A stretch of 15,360 bases of DNA, taken from contig JBMOEL010000031.1 in the NCBI GenBank assembly GCA_049314715.1, positions 1 to 15,360 of the forward strand. Direction: 5' to 3'. Positions within the stretch are counted from its first letter, which is position 1. Each line of letters begins with the position of its first letter. Origin of the DNA: JAFLDD01 sp049314715 (GTDB lineage: Bacteria; Pseudomonadota; Alphaproteobacteria; Rickettsiales; UBA3002). A program made the translations under genes and the position numbers. The notes beneath the pieces were generated by a model that made no database searches, was not told the DNA's origin, and saw only the letters and a program-made list of their open reading frames with translations. Below are positions 15,202-15,360 of this stretch, one piece after another.

Positions 15202-15360
15202 ATGACCTATTATCCGCATGTGCTTAGTGTGAATCGTTTGGAGCTTGTCGCGCGCCTTGGTGTGTCGACTGCTGAACGGCTTTCACCCCAAAAAGTTGAG
15301 GTTTCGTGCCGTTTCTATTATCCGCAAACGCCGGACTGCGCGCGCGATGATACGAGTCGT
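15202..15360 (+). CDS. folB: Dihydroneopterin aldolase-like, 5' part (right end cut off)
   Basis: The first 53 residues of a gene that runs off the window. The segment LELVARLGVSTAERLSPQKV (14-33) matches the FolB start, in which a short N-terminal strand is followed by a helix beginning with an ERxxPQ-type motif, and CRFYYP plus ARDDTS fit the next strand and loop. FolB cleaves dihydroneopterin to hydroxymethyl-dihydropterin, the pterin half of folate. Location opposite pabC-pabB, which make the p-aminobenzoate half, supports the call. The ATG at 15202 lacks a clear ribosome-binding site. Only about half of a normal 115-130 residue protein is present, so the active site cannot be checked. 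Confidence 0.7.
   Translation, partial: MTYYPHVLSVNRLELVARLGVSTAERLSPQKVEVSCRFYYPQTPDCARDDTSR

Noticed and set aside
15160..15219. Longer pabC start at 15219
   Set aside because: It would add 20 residues unlike the family and overlap the divergent folB-like gene.

Overview
This window looks like a chromosomal segment of an alphaproteobacterium with intermediate G+C. Support comes from the gene order nuoN-birA-coaX-rnj, then a DUF1467 gene, proS, lolC, lolD and dnaE, which I remember as typical of Alphaproteobacteria. A prolyl-tRNA synthetase without the editing insert, a type III pantothenate kinase and an RNase J fit the same group. The order or family cannot be decided from this sequence. 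Most of the content is housekeeping. There is no rRNA, tRNA, CRISPR array, phage or transposase gene.

Layout. Positions 1-4031 hold a tightly packed forward operon: the 3' part of nuoN (complex I), birA (biotin ligase), coaX (first CoA step) and rnj (RNA decay). A probable terminator follows. At 4106-5053, on the reverse strand, lies an unrecognised multi-helix membrane protein with three glycine zippers. At 5169-6312 there is a forward trio of translationally coupled envelope genes: a DUF1467 membrane protein, an exported protein and a small lipoprotein. At 6389-13083 comes a second packed forward operon: proS, lolC, lolD and dnaE, all with overlapping starts and stops. On the reverse strand at 13064-15159, pabC and pabB make p-aminobenzoate for folate. 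A truncated folB-like gene starts divergently at 15202 and runs off the right edge, so the right end is a folate locus.

The most unusual item is at 5405-5480. A 76-bp imperfect palindromic repeat sits inside the 5' end of the exported-protein gene. It is read in frame and supplies most of the n-region and the hydrophobic core of the predicted signal peptide. A 7-bp direct repeat flanks it and looks like an insertion footprint. The second item of note is the glycine-zipper protein, which sits where I would expect a methylmalonyl-CoA epimerase gene in relatives.

The genes do not form one pathway. They are adjacent growth and envelope functions (respiration, cofactor synthesis, RNA turnover, translation, lipoprotein sorting, replication, folate). 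No clear defence or mobile gene system was found.
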